Shown here in pieces: positions 63,285 through 64,000 of a stretch of 64,000 nt of DNA. The first letter of the stretch is position 1. Every line of letters starts with the position of its first letter. This DNA is from Pagrus major (taxonomy: Eukaryota > Chordata > Actinopteri > Spariformes > Sparidae): positions 24,123,749 to 24,187,748 of the forward strand of contig NC_133237.1 of the NCBI RefSeq assembly GCF_040436345.1, given 5' to 3'. Below the pieces are notes generated by a model, which searched no databases, was not told where the DNA came from, and worked only from the letters and a program-made list of their open reading frames with translations. A program made the translations under genes and the position numbers.

Positions 63285-64000
63285 GTGAGTCCACATGTGC
63301 ACAGACACACAATTTTTAGGACCATATAGTAGTGTTGCATGCTTTGGTAGTGATTACCAACCAGCAAATCAACTTGCCAAAATTTGAGTGTGTTAAATTC
63401 AGCTGTGAGTGTTTCTGCCTGTTGATGCTCATGCATGCAACATCTGATTCTCTGAACAGCAAATGCCAGAAATGATTCAATTCACGTGGTCCTTTTCACA
63501 TGGTCACAAGTCTAAGTTTGCATGCTCGTCCTCTGGTAATGACTCAGCTCATGAATGCTCATGAAAGGCTTGCTTTGCACAATAGTCTGCTAAGTTAACA
63601 CGATATGTACGTAATAGACTGAAACATGCAAAACCTGAGAGACATGGTCTTTTAAGATTCTTGTACTTTGAATATAAACAGACATCCTATCACTCACTCA
63701 ATGACTCTTGAATATAAATATCAACCCGCAGTGACAGATAGAGGTGATTTGCTGTGGTTCGTTTTTCTCTCACCTCCCGCACCGCCTGTCCTCTGTCCTA
63801 GGACATATAATCTCACCGCCCCATTTCTCCCAAAGGTGTTTATCCCCCTGACCTCTCACTTGCCTTTCACTGCGCCTCTTTACTCACCCTTGCCCACCCA
63901 CTCTCTACATTCCCTGTCCTTACCAACCCTGACACAACCCCCAGCACCCTGCCAGGCTTCAGACTAATGTCCCAGTGGGTGGAGGGGCATGGTGCAGAGA
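63285..64000. other. TECR intron, right edge
   Basis: Sequence after the donor at 63285 (gtgagt). No further exon is recognisable before the end. 63780-63960 is C/T-rich, but I see no convincing acceptor-exon pair matching TECR. Confidence 0.6.

Overview
The window looks like nuclear DNA from a ray-finned fish, probably a percomorph teleost. The genes are split into many short exons with GT-AG introns. The introns are AT-rich and full of CA/GT, CT and TA microsatellites, and repeats of kinds I know from fish (TIR mini-transposons, the 'ctgcaactaacgatta' family) are scattered through it. No prokaryotic, plasmid or phage feature is present.

Layout from left to right. 1-6894 holds no recognisable exon. 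6895-36524 (+) is most of a Slo2-type sodium-activated potassium channel gene that reads as kcnt2 (Slick); its first coding exon(s) lie to the left of the window. I could follow 29 exons whose phases join without a break to the stop codon. 39106-41381 (+) is a complete six-exon short-chain dehydrogenase of the C-factor/sniffer type. Tail-to-tail with it, 41552-44395 (-) is a six-exon TRIM E3 ligase (RING, B-box, coiled coil, PRY-SPRY). 47743-49609 (-) is the complete gipc1 coding region, with a non-coding first exon ending at 50317. 55576-57991 (-) is the complete dnajb1 (Hsp40). 60864 to the right edge (+) holds the first four coding exons of a TECR-family enoyl-CoA reductase. GIPC1, DNAJB1 and TECR are also neighbours on human 19p13.12, so this part is an ancient conserved block. 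KCNT2 lies on another human chromosome (1q31), so its position here is notable.

The genes do not form a pathway. They encode a neuronal potassium channel, a soluble oxidoreductase, a ubiquitin ligase, a trafficking adaptor, a co-chaperone and an ER lipid enzyme. The most unusual DNA is structural: a palindromic tandem array of about 2 kb in the kcnt2 intron 33402-36225; a decayed DNA-level copy of gipc1 exon 2 upstream of gipc1; a roughly 1-kb duplicated segment with four CTCF-like motifs between gipc1 and dnajb1; and several TIR or fold-back elements. Channel-level oddities are an extra 57-nt exon in the RCK1 region, changes at the expected sodium-sensor motif, and loss of the Slick-type ATP-binding motif.

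All exon calls come from reading splice sites, phase and remembered family sequences. No alignment or database search was run.
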